Assembly: GCA_902573385.1 (NCBI GenBank)
Contig: CACGJS010000006.1
Location: 1-33,618, forward strand
Direction: 5' to 3'
DNA: 33,618 nt
DNA from: an uncultured Pelagibacteraceae bacterium
Lineage (GTDB): Bacteria; Pseudomonadota; Alphaproteobacteria; Pelagibacterales; Pelagibacteraceae
The number at the start of each line of letters is the position of its first letter. Position 1 is the stretch's first letter. Shown in pieces: positions 23,975 through 31,898 of this stretch. A program made the translations under genes and the position numbers. The notes beneath the pieces were generated by a model, which saw nothing but the letters and a program-made list of their open reading frames with translations, was not told where the DNA came from and did not search any database.

Positions 23975-24394
23975 TTATACTTTTATTGGTTCATTTAACT
24001 CTACTTTATATCCATCTGGATCTTCACAAAATGCGATTACTCTAGTTCCATGTTTCATAGGACCAGGTTTACGTGTAATATTTATTCCAAGTTTAGCCAA
24101 GTCTTCACAAGCTTTATAGACATCAGGTGTTTCAATACATATATGTCCCCATCCATTACCTTTATCGTAATCATTTTTTTGATCCCAGTTATGTGTAAGT
24201 TCTAGGCAAGGAGATTCAGTTTCAAGACCATAACCAATAAAAGCATTAGTAAATTTACCGTCAGGGTAATCTGTTTTTCTTAGAATTTTCATTCCTAAAG
24301 TTTTGCAGTAAAAATTAAAGGATGCATCTAAATCTTTAACTCTTATCATAGTATGTGCAAGTCTGTATCCATCAAGATTAATTTTTTTAGACAT
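23975..24394 (-). CDS. gloA: Glyoxalase I (lactoylglutathione lyase)
   Basis: A 139-residue glyoxalase I that turns the hemithioacetal of a 2-oxoaldehyde and glutathione into S-2-hydroxyacylglutathione. All four metal ligands are at the expected places: H14 (AHTMIRVKDLD), E65 (LELTHNWD), H84 (GWGHICIE) and E132 (DGYKVELNE). The motif order is that of bacterial GloA. It overlaps the upstream Rieske oxygenase gene by eight bases, so its production is coupled to that enzyme. This suggests that a 2-oxoaldehyde such as methylglyoxal is a product or by-product of the pathway; that is inference. Confidence 0.9.
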   Translation of the reverse strand: MSKKINLDGYRLAHTMIRVKDLDASFNFYCKTLGMKILRKTDYPDGKFTNAFIGYGLETESPCLELTHNWDQKNDYDKGNGWGHICIETPDVYKACEDLAKLGINITRKPGPMKHGTRVIAFCEDPDGYKVELNEPIKV

Positions 24395-25523
24395 TTTTTT
24401 TCCTTTTTATTATTTTTTTTGATTTCATTGTTGCGTTTATTATAAGTTTTTGAAAAGTTTGTACTCCTTTTTCCCAAACTGGAGACAAAAGCCCTCCTTC
24501 TTCTGATGCAGGTGATGATCTACCTTCTTGTAATCTTTCACACATTTCATGATCTTCTTTATGAACATTCCACCAAATATTTTTAACCATTTTAACCTCT
24601 TCTTCACCCATTTCTTTACCATCAGTAGTATATATTATTCTTTTTTGTGAAGTTACACCTGGACTTATTGGTATATTTAAATAAACCCCAACCTGGTTAG
24701 GAAAATAAGTTCCTATTATAAAATTTGGAAAAAGAGATAAGTAACGAGAAGTTACAGATAAAGCAGAACTATTTTTAGTATCTTCTTCTTTAACATCGAC
24801 TCCACTTCCATAGCATATACCATCTACAACAGTATAATGATCTTTTAAAGGTTGGTTTGTTGTTGTTTTATGGACGAACTGAACATGATAGGGCTCTATA
24901 AAATTTTCAATAAGAAATTTCCAATTAGTATTTATTTTTCCAAAATCTAATGTTGTTGCATATTTTAATTTTGTTAAATCAATATCATTAAATTTTTTAA
25001 TAAGTGGTTTTGCGTAATCTTTAAATTTTTTTGCCTTTCCATTATAATTAATAAAAATCCAATCATGCCAAATATAAATTCTAATTGGCTTTAAACCATG
25101 ATCTAAAAAATTAAAACCTTTAGGTTGATGTTGATTTGTTCCACCTATATGAGGTGCGGCTTTTAAATTTCCGTCTAGATCATAACTCCAGGAATGATAA
25201 GGGCAGCGAATAATTTTTCCTACATTTTTTTTTTCATCAACTAATTTTAAACATCTGTGACTGCAAACATTATGAAAGGCTTTAATTTCGTTATTATTAT
25301 TTTTAACAAGTAATATTGGTTTATTTGCAATAAATAAAGGAGATACATCACCAATTTTTTTAAGTTCATGGACAAAACCTACAAATAACCAACCTTCAGA
25401 TAATACAGTATTACATTCCTTTTTCCAAAAATCTTCATCTGTATAAGATTTAGCTGGCAATCCAAATATAGTATTTAGATTTTTGGGTTTTTTAATCTTA
25501 AATAAATTTTTCTTTTTTGACAT
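24387..25523 (-). CDS. Rieske non-heme iron oxygenase, catalytic subunit (betaine/choline/carnitine-type)
   Basis: A 378-residue oxygenase alpha subunit. The Rieske 2Fe-2S ligands are C87-x-H89 and C107-x2-H110 (CPYHSW). The mononuclear iron motif is ENFIEPYHVQFVH with H213 and H218. The bridging position, Asp in ring-hydroxylating dioxygenases, is Glu (E210) here, as in choline monooxygenase and carnitine oxygenase CntA. This points to C-N bond chemistry on a quaternary ammonium compound rather than ring hydroxylation. No reductase or ferredoxin partner is in the window, so electrons must come from a protein encoded elsewhere. It is the first gene of the five-gene minus operon. The substrate is unknown. 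Confidence 0.85.
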   Translation of the reverse strand: MSKKKNLFKIKKPKNLNTIFGLPAKSYTDEDFWKKECNTVLSEGWLFVGFVHELKKIGDVSPLFIANKPILLVKNNNNEIKAFHNVCSHRCLKLVDEKKNVGKIIRCPYHSWSYDLDGNLKAAPHIGGTNQHQPKGFNFLDHGLKPIRIYIWHDWIFINYNGKAKKFKDYAKPLIKKFNDIDLTKLKYATTLDFGKINTNWKFLIENFIEPYHVQFVHKTTTNQPLKDHYTVVDGICYGSGVDVKEEDTKNSSALSVTSRYLSLFPNFIIGTYFPNQVGVYLNIPISPGVTSQKRIIYTTDGKEMGEEEVKMVKNIWWNVHKEDHEMCERLQEGRSSPASEEGGLLSPVWEKGVQTFQKLIINATMKSKKIIKRKKNV

Positions 25524-25616
25524 ATTCTACATAGCTTAAAAACAAATTATTTATATTGAAAACCCTATTTTAGAATATTAAGATTTACAATAGAATAGTT
25601 TTAAAGAGCAAATGAT

Positions 25617-26978
25617 ATGAGCAACCATAATTTTACTAATCAAAATTTTAGAGGTTACAATCAAGCAATTGTACCAGAAATAGACGAGGGTTTAGCTCGA
25701 ACAGATTCACAAACACCTTGTGGAGAATTTTTGAGACGTTATTGGCATCCTGTAGCGTTAACTTCGGAGGTCAAGGAAACACCAAAAGAAATTCGTATTT
25801 TAGGTGAGGATTTAGTAATTTTCAAAACTACCAAAGGAAACATAGGTTTGGTTCATAAAGCTTGTCCTCACAGAAGAGCATCTATGGTATATGGAAAAAC
25901 TGAAGATAGAGGAATTAGATGTTGTTATCATGGTTGGTTATTTTCTCCTAATGGAGAAATTCTAGAAACACCGGGTGAAGACCCAAGTTCAAAGCAAGCT
26001 GCAAAATTAAGAGAAACATTTAAACTTGGAGCTTATCCTGTGATTGAATTCAATGGTTTAGTTTTTTCATATTTAGGACCAATGAATAAAATACCAGAAT
26101 TTCCACATTATGATGCATTTGATATACCTGGAAATATATCAAGCCCATATCGTATAGATTATAATTGTAATTGGATTCAGGTACTTGATGCAATTATGGA
26201 CCCTGTTCACACATCATTTCTACACGGACAAAGTTCTGGAATACAATTTTCAAAAGGTTTTGCTGAAATTGGAGAAATAGATTTTTATGAAAGAGGCACA
26301 CAATACTTAGGGTGCAATACTAGAAGAATAAATGACAATGTTTGGGTTCGCGTAAATGAATTAATTTTACCTAATTTTACTCAAGCTGGAGCAGCATTTG
26401 CAGCGGATGGAACTAAAAGTAGGTATTTTGGAAGAAGCTCTTTTACAAGGTGGGTAGTACCAGTTGATGATAATCATTGCACTGCTTTAGCTTGGGCAAA
26501 TTTTGGTAAAAGAGGTGATCCATTAGAATATAATAATCAAGAAGGGTTTGAAAGAATTGAAGCTGGTGAAATTGCAAATAGAACTTTTGAAGAAAAACAA
26601 AAAAGTCCTGGAGATGCAGAAGCAGTGGAGGGAATGGGTTCAATTAGTAGTCATAAAGGAGAACATTTAATGCCTACCGATCAAGGTATTATGATTTATA
26701 GAAGAAGAATTAGAAAATTAATTAAAAGTTTAGAAGAAGGAAAAGAACCCCCTCAACCACAAAAAATAAAAGGCGAAGTTGTAAGAACTAATGGACAAGA
26801 TACAGTTTTAAAAGTTCCAAAAAGAAATACAAATGATAAAGAATTTATTAAAATGATTTGCTCTTCAGTAATGAAGATGCAGTTTGATTTAGAAGAAATG
26901 TCACTTAAAGATCGTGACAATCATATTATAAAAAATTTATCAGAAATGGAAAAGAGTGGAAATTTTGACAGAGAATAA
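25617..26978 (+). CDS. Rieske non-heme iron oxygenase, phthalate-dioxygenase-type alpha subunit
   Basis: A 453-residue oxygenase with the layout of the phthalate 4,5-dioxygenase group. The N-terminal CGEFLRRYWHPVA is typical of that group. The Rieske ligands are C83-x-H85 and C102-x2-H105 (CCYHGW). The mononuclear site is LDAIMDPVHTSFLH with H198, H203 and the bridging D195. The C-terminal part is helical and charged. Family members act on aromatic acids, vanillate-type ethers or other ring compounds, and the substrate here is open. It is divergent from the other Rieske gene (93-base gap), so two oxygenases of different classes start back to back. Its 3' end overlaps the 2-hydroxyacid dehydrogenase gene by 23 bases. 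No reductase is nearby. Confidence 0.87.
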   Translation: MSNHNFTNQNFRGYNQAIVPEIDEGLARTDSQTPCGEFLRRYWHPVALTSEVKETPKEIRILGEDLVIFKTTKGNIGLVHKACPHRRASMVYGKTEDRGIRCCYHGWLFSPNGEILETPGEDPSSKQAAKLRETFKLGAYPVIEFNGLVFSYLGPMNKIPEFPHYDAFDIPGNISSPYRIDYNCNWIQVLDAIMDPVHTSFLHGQSSGIQFSKGFAEIGEIDFYERGTQYLGCNTRRINDNVWVRVNELILPNFTQAGAAFAADGTKSRYFGRSSFTRWVVPVDDNHCTALAWANFGKRGDPLEYNNQEGFERIEAGEIANRTFEEKQKSPGDAEAVEGMGSISSHKGEHLMPTDQGIMIYRRRIRKLIKSLEEGKEPPQPQKIKGEVVRTNGQDTVLKVPKRNTNDKEFIKMICSSVMKMQFDLEEMSLKDRDNHIIKNLSEMEKSGNFDRE

Positions 26979-27993
26979 AAAAATTAAAATTCATATTAAA
27001 AATAATCATGGACGCGCAGGTACTTTCCCTTGTGATTTAGAAGGAGAAAAAAATTTTACTATAACTCAAAATCATCTTGAAAAAGTCTTAGAAAATGAAC
27101 CAGAGATAAAAAAAAAAGTAGAGTTTTTTATTGATTGGGACGAAGATAACTTTAATTCATCTATGACTAATTCAGAAATTTTACTTACTTATGATTTTCC
27201 AACAACAAATCTTAAAAAAATAGCACCACATTTAAAATGGATACATTGTACAGCAGCAGGAGTTGAACACTTATCACCTTTTAACTGGGCATTTGATGGA
27301 TTAATTATAACCAATAGTAGTGGAGTTCACTCTAAAAAAGCTGGAGAATATGGATTGATGAGTGTTTTGATGCTTCAAAACCATATGCCAAAAATTATTA
27401 CAAATCAAAAAAATAAAAAATTTGTGTCTTTGTTTAGCAACCCAATAAAGGATAGAAATATTGTCCTTGTTGGGACAGGTTCTTTAGGATCTTCAATGGC
27501 TAAACTATTAAAGCCACTTGGTGCTAATGTCATAGGTGTAAATAAAAAAGGAAATTCTGTAGAAGGTTGTTCTAAAATTATAACAATTGAAAAATTAGAT
27601 ACTGTTCTTCCTGAAGCAGATATTTTGTATTTGGCACTACCTGAAACTCCAGAAACTAAAAATTTAATTGATAGAAAAAGATTAGATTTATTAAAATCAT
27701 CTTGTGGAATTGTAAACATTGGTCGTCAATCAGTATTGGATTATGAAGTATTATGTGAAAAGCTTAATAAAGGTGAAATAGCAGGTGCAATACTTGATGT
27801 GTTTACTCAAGAACCTATTGAAAATAATTCCAAATTTTGGCATACACCTAATCTCGTAATTACACCGCACGTATCATCGGACGACAATGGTAACTATGTA
27901 AAAATGACACTTGATTTATTTGTAAAAAATTTAAAACTTTTTATAGAAAAAAAAGAGTTAATCAATCAAATTGATAAAGATTTGGGCTATTAG
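26956..27993 (+). CDS. D-2-hydroxyacid dehydrogenase (glyoxylate/hydroxypyruvate reductase-like)
   Basis: A 345-residue dehydrogenase with the NAD(P)-binding motif VGTGSLGSSMA (173-178 for the glycines) and the catalytic Arg257 (NIGRQS), Glu286 (TQEPI) and His305 (TPHVSS). After the second Rossmann strand the sequence is GVNKKGNS, with basic and no acidic residues, which favours NADPH. The start is a GTG at 26956, or a TTG at 26965; no ATG is available before about residue 70, which would remove the first domain. The 23-base overlap with the Rieske gene indicates translational coupling. It probably reduces a 2-oxoacid made by the pathway, though oxidation is possible. Confidence 0.87.
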   Translation: MEILTENKKIKIHIKNNHGRAGTFPCDLEGEKNFTITQNHLEKVLENEPEIKKKVEFFIDWDEDNFNSSMTNSEILLTYDFPTTNLKKIAPHLKWIHCTAAGVEHLSPFNWAFDGLIITNSSGVHSKKAGEYGLMSVLMLQNHMPKIITNQKNKKFVSLFSNPIKDRNIVLVGTGSLGSSMAKLLKPLGANVIGVNKKGNSVEGCSKIITIEKLDTVLPEADILYLALPETPETKNLIDRKRLDLLKSSCGIVNIGRQSVLDYEVLCEKLNKGEIAGAILDVFTQEPIENNSKFWHTPNLVITPHVSSDDNGNYVKMTLDLFVKNLKLFIEKKELINQIDKDLGY

Positions 27994-28026
27994 AGATTAA
28001 ATTAAGTTAATTAAAATTTAAGTAAG

Positions 28027-28683
28027 CTAGTTTTCTTTTGAATTTAACATTCTAAAAGTATTAATAAAATCAGGTCTTAAAATATATTCTGAATGTCTTT
28101 GATGCTTAATTTTCTTTAAAACATCTAAACCAAATAAAACTTTACCAACAGGAGTATATTCTCCCTCAAATAATGGTTCGTCTTGTAATAAAATAAAAAA
28201 CTGACTATCTTCAGTATCATTTTTAAAAGTTCTAGCTAAACCAACACTTCCTTTAGTATAATTAAATTCATTATCTATTTCTGATTTAATAGTGCCTAAT
28301 CCAGATTTACCATTACCAATTTTTCCATAATCTAGGGAATTTTTTTTTCCAAACTCTAAGTCTCCAGCTTGAACTAATTTATCTTTAATTACTCTATGAA
28401 ATGCTACATTATTATAAGCATTAGATTTGATTAAAGTTTTAAATCTTTTAACTCCATTTGGTGAGATTTCTGGATAAAGTTCTATAATTACATTCCCACA
28501 AGGAACATTTAAAATTGCAATATTGTCTGGGTTTTTAAAATTAATATTATTGGGATCATAATTTTTAACAAATAAACATCTATTCTTAATCACAAAATAT
28601 GTACAAAAAGTAGTAATTCCTAATAAAACTAAAAAAAATAAAATAATTTTTTCTGATGTGGATGCTTTAATTTTTTTAATCAT
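28027..28683 (-). CDS. Membrane-anchored cyclophilin-type peptidyl-prolyl isomerase
   Basis: A 218-residue protein with one N-terminal transmembrane helix (about 12-31, KIILFFLVLLGITTF) and a cyclophilin domain from about residue 50. Visible family motifs are IELYPEISP, NNVAFHRVI (with the catalytic Arg), LVQAGD and SQFFILLQD. The start of the domain is shortened compared with eukaryotic cyclophilins, as usual for bacteria. The anchor places the isomerase on the periplasmic side, where it would help fold exported proteins. It follows the HEXXH protein gene with no gap (its ATG directly follows the upstream TAA), so the two are one operon. Confidence 0.88.
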   Translation of the reverse strand: MIKKIKASTSEKIILFFLVLLGITTFCTYFVIKNRCLFVKNYDPNNINFKNPDNIAILNVPCGNVIIELYPEISPNGVKRFKTLIKSNAYNNVAFHRVIKDKLVQAGDLEFGKKNSLDYGKIGNGKSGLGTIKSEIDNEFNYTKGSVGLARTFKNDTEDSQFFILLQDEPLFEGEYTPVGKVLFGLDVLKKIKHQRHSEYILRPDFINTFRMLNSKEN

Positions 28684-29421
28684 TTAGAAAATAAAAGAAT
28701 TATCAATTTTTTTTATCTTATTTTGGATATATAAAATTTTATTGTCTAAAATAGGGTCTAGTTTACGAATTAGATCAATTTCTTTTTTTTTTAATAAAAT
28801 TATATGCGAGTAAACTTCTGCCATATCCTCTGAAGCTGTAGATTTTGAATACCCTGTAAAAAAACCTTCTGTTTCATTGTATGTTTCTAAACCTAAGTTT
28901 TCTGTACATGTAGAGCATTCAGCATATTTAAATTCAGAATTGTTAAATTTAAGCCATTCACTTTCATTAAAAAGCTCTTTATATTGATCATTAATAATAT
29001 GAAATACTTCATGATGAATTACTCTTTCAAAATAAGTTTTATTAAATTGTATATCTAGTATTAGTGTTTTCATTATATTGTCGGGGATTCCTGCAGTATT
29101 AATTCCTGAAATTGATAAATTTTCACATAAAACTACATATTTTAAATTAATTTTTCTTAAGAAACTATATGAATATTTATTAAGATTTTTATAAATAATT
29201 TTATATTTATTTTCTAAATCCTCTTTGCTTGGATTTAAGCAAATAATATTTTTCTGAACACCCAATCTAAAAGAACTTGCCGCATAAAAATACTTAAGTT
29301 TATTTTTAGTATTAATTTCATAAATTTCTAAGTTAGGTATCTTAATTAAATTATAGATACTATTTGCTTTCAGAGGTGTAATAAAAAAAATTAATAGAAA
29401 TATAGCTTTAAATAAGTTCAT
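28684..29421 (-). CDS. Secreted putative zinc metallopeptidase of unknown family
   Basis: A 245-residue protein with a signal peptide (NLFKAIFLLIFFITPLKANS). A zinc-protease motif HEVFH (H137, E138, H141) is preceded by hydrophobic and basic residues (FERVIH). About 60 residues later, after GFFTGYSKST, comes EDMAE (E198-E202), which could give the third zinc ligand and makes a gluzincin-like layout. A Cys pair (CSTC, near 169-172) lies between. I do not recognise a named family. Target and role are unknown; cell-wall or secreted protein processing is possible. It is the first gene of a two-gene operon with the cyclophilin and is divergent from agmatinase. Confidence 0.7.
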   Translation of the reverse strand: MNLFKAIFLLIFFITPLKANSIYNLIKIPNLEIYEINTKNKLKYFYAASSFRLGVQKNIICLNPSKEDLENKYKIIYKNLNKYSYSFLRKINLKYVVLCENLSISGINTAGIPDNIMKTLILDIQFNKTYFERVIHHEVFHIINDQYKELFNESEWLKFNNSEFKYAECSTCTENLGLETYNETEGFFTGYSKSTASEDMAEVYSHIILLKKKEIDLIRKLDPILDNKILYIQNKIKKIDNSFIF

Positions 29422-29478
29422 AATAAGTAATATAGAAGATATTCCAATTCGTAAGAATGTGGTACATTTTATTTATAA

Positions 29479-30447
29479 ATGAAAAAAAAAGAAAGAAATA
29501 AAAATCCAATTGAACCAGTAATGGGAACTAAAGTTCCTAGATATGCAGGTCCAAGTACATTTGCAAGACTACCCGAATTAAGAGACGTTAAGGATTGCGA
29601 TGTAGCTATTGTTGGTATTCCTTTTGACGCTGGAACAAGTTATAGACCTGGTGCTAGATTTGGTCCTCACAGTATTAGACAAGCTTCTAGACAATTAAGA
29701 ACTAATTACCATCCTAATTATGATGTTGAGCCATTCAAGGTTCAACAGGTTGCAGATGCAGGAGATATAACTTGCAACCCATTCAATATTAATGAGGCAA
29801 TTAAGCAGGTAGAAGTAGGAGCTTTAGAACTATTAAATAAAGTTGGTGGAATAATAAGTCTGGGAGGAGATCACACAATAGCTTTTCCATTACTAAGGGC
29901 AATAAACAAAATTAATAATGGTCCTGTAGCACTAGTTCATTTTGATGCTCATTTAGACACTTGGGACACATATTTTGGATCACCCTATACTCATGGAACT
30001 CCTTTTAGAAGAGCTAGAGAAGAAAATTTATTTTTAGATGACGCCTCTATGCATGTTGGAATTAGAGGGCCACTTTATAGTCGTGATGATCTTAAAAATG
30101 ATGCTGATTTTGGATTTAAAATAATTCATTGTGATGAATTTCAAACACAAGGAACAGAAAAAATAGCTGAAAGAATTAGAAAAAGAGTAGGTAATAATCC
30201 TTTATATTTATCAATTGATATAGATGTTTTGGATCCTGCTTTTGCACCAGGAACGGGGACACCCGAAATAGCAGGTATGACAACTAGAGAAATGGTAAAT
30301 GTTTTAAGAGGTTTATCTGGTTTAAACCTTATATCTGCTGATGTAGTTGAAGTTGCACCGGCTTATGATCATGCTGAATTAACTTCTTTAGCCGCTGCGA
30401 CAATAGTTTATGAATTAACCAATTTATTTGCAAAAGTAAAAAGATAA
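29479..30447 (+). CDS. speB: Agmatinase family ureohydrolase (SpeB)
   Basis: A 322-residue binuclear manganese ureohydrolase. The metal ligands are H132 (GGDHT), D156, H158 and D160 (HFDAHLD), and D247 and D249 (SIDIDVLDPAFAPGTGTPE). The N-terminal IPFDAGTSYRPGARFGP is typical of agmatinase. It hydrolyses agmatine to putrescine and urea; guanidinobutyrase and related enzymes share this pattern and are possible. No urease or ornithine cyclodeaminase gene is present to indicate the fate of the products. An aldehyde dehydrogenase follows after 14 bases in the same direction, which fits further oxidation of an amine-derived aldehyde. Confidence 0.88.
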   Translation: MKKKERNKNPIEPVMGTKVPRYAGPSTFARLPELRDVKDCDVAIVGIPFDAGTSYRPGARFGPHSIRQASRQLRTNYHPNYDVEPFKVQQVADAGDITCNPFNINEAIKQVEVGALELLNKVGGIISLGGDHTIAFPLLRAINKINNGPVALVHFDAHLDTWDTYFGSPYTHGTPFRRAREENLFLDDASMHVGIRGPLYSRDDLKNDADFGFKIIHCDEFQTQGTEKIAERIRKRVGNNPLYLSIDIDVLDPAFAPGTGTPEIAGMTTREMVNVLRGLSGLNLISADVVEVAPAYDHAELTSLAAATIVYELTNLFAKVKR

Positions 30448-30461
30448 GATAATTTCACACC

Positions 30462-31898
30462 ATGATAGACAATAAAAAATTTTATATAAATGGCCAATGG
30501 GTTTCTCCAAAAAAACCAAATGATTTAAAAGTAATAGATCCTTCAACAGAAAAAGAGTGTGCTATTATTTCTATAGGAGGAGTTGAAGATATAAATGATG
30601 CTGTTAGTGCAGCTACTAAAGCTTTTGAAACATGGGCATTCTCTACTAAAGAAGAAAGATTAAAATATTTAGAAGCTCTTTATGAGATATATAAAAAAAG
30701 ATGGGCCGACATGGCTAAAGCTATATCTTTAGAAATGGGTGCACCAATTGATTTTTCAACTCAATTACAAGCAGGAACTGGCGCTAGTCACATCAAATCT
30801 TATATAAAAGTTTTAAAAGAATATACTTTTGAAAAAATATTAGGAGAGCACGCCCCTAATAATAATATTTTGCATGAACCAAAAGGAGTTTGTGCGCTAA
30901 TTACACCATGGAATTGGCCAATGAATCAGACTTGTTTAAAAGTAATTCCTGCTATTGCTGCTGGTTGTACAATGATTCTTAAACCTTCTGAAATAGCGCC
31001 ATTATCATCAATGATTTTAGCTGAAATGATTAATGATATTAAGTTACCAAAAGGAGTATTTAACTTAGTTAATGGAGATGGAGCAGTAACAGGCAATGCA
31101 TTAACAAGTCATCCAGATGTAAATATGATTTCATTTACAGGATCAACTAGAGCAGGTGCTTTAATATCTCAAAATGCAGCTAATGACTTTAAGAGAGTAA
31201 GTTTAGAACTAGGTGGTAAAGGAGCAAACATTATATTTAAAGATGCTGATGCTGAGGCTGTTGAAAGAGGAGCTTTAAGATGCTTTAGAAACACAGGACA
31301 ATCTTGCAACGCACCAACAAGAATGCTAGTCGAAAAATCAATTTACAATGAAACTGTTGAAAGAGTTAAAAAATTTGCTAATTCAATGAAAGTAGATGTA
31401 GCAACTAAAAAAGGTGATCATATTGGTCCAGTAGTGTCAAAAACTCAATTTGATAAAATTCAAAGTTTAATTCAAATTGGTATTGATGAAGGAGCAAAAT
31501 TAGTTGCGGGCGGAACTGGTAAACCAGATGGTTTAGATAAAGGTTATTTTGTTAAACCAACAGCTTTTGCAGATGTTAATAATCAAATGCAAATTGCAAG
31601 AACTGAAATATTTGGGCCAGTTTTATCAATCATACCTTTTGAAACTGAAGAAGAAGCCATAGCTATTGCTAACGATACTCCCTATGGATTATTAAACTTT
31701 ATTCAAACACAAGATCAAGTAAAAGCAAATAGAGTCGCTAGAAAATTACGTTCAGGGATGGTTGATATAAATGGTGCAGGTTTAGCACCTGATGCTCCAT
31801 TTGGTGGGTACAAACATTCAGGTATAGGACGTGAAGCTGGTAAATTAGGCTTGGAAGAATATTTAGAAGTCAAAGCAGTAAGCGGTTGGAATAATTAA
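30462..31898 (+). CDS. NAD(P)-dependent aldehyde dehydrogenase (copy B)
   Basis: A 478-residue aldehyde dehydrogenase closely related to copy A at 7331. The catalytic residues are N151 (PWNWP), E249 (LELGGKG) and C282 (NTGQSCNAPTR). It follows agmatinase by 14 bases, so a 4-aminobutanal or 4-guanidinobutanal type substrate is plausible, but the sequence does not prove it. The two copies differ in a stretch near residues 100-137 and in the C-terminal loop before GGF/GGY, which may reflect different substrates. Its 3' end overlaps the convergent M20 gene by four bases. Confidence 0.92.
   Translation: MIDNKKFYINGQWVSPKKPNDLKVIDPSTEKECAIISIGGVEDINDAVSAATKAFETWAFSTKEERLKYLEALYEIYKKRWADMAKAISLEMGAPIDFSTQLQAGTGASHIKSYIKVLKEYTFEKILGEHAPNNNILHEPKGVCALITPWNWPMNQTCLKVIPAIAAGCTMILKPSEIAPLSSMILAEMINDIKLPKGVFNLVNGDGAVTGNALTSHPDVNMISFTGSTRAGALISQNAANDFKRVSLELGGKGANIIFKDADAEAVERGALRCFRNTGQSCNAPTRMLVEKSIYNETVERVKKFANSMKVDVATKKGDHIGPVVSKTQFDKIQSLIQIGIDEGAKLVAGGTGKPDGLDKGYFVKPTAFADVNNQMQIARTEIFGPVLSIIPFETEEEAIAIANDTPYGLLNFIQTQDQVKANRVARKLRSGMVDINGAGLAPDAPFGGYKHSGIGREAGKLGLEEYLEVKAVSGWNN

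Noticed and set aside
24440-24622. 60-codon minus-strand ORF inside the first Rieske gene
   Set aside because: It is a shifted-frame shadow; the oxygenase frame continues to its normal C terminus, so there is no sign of a frameshift.
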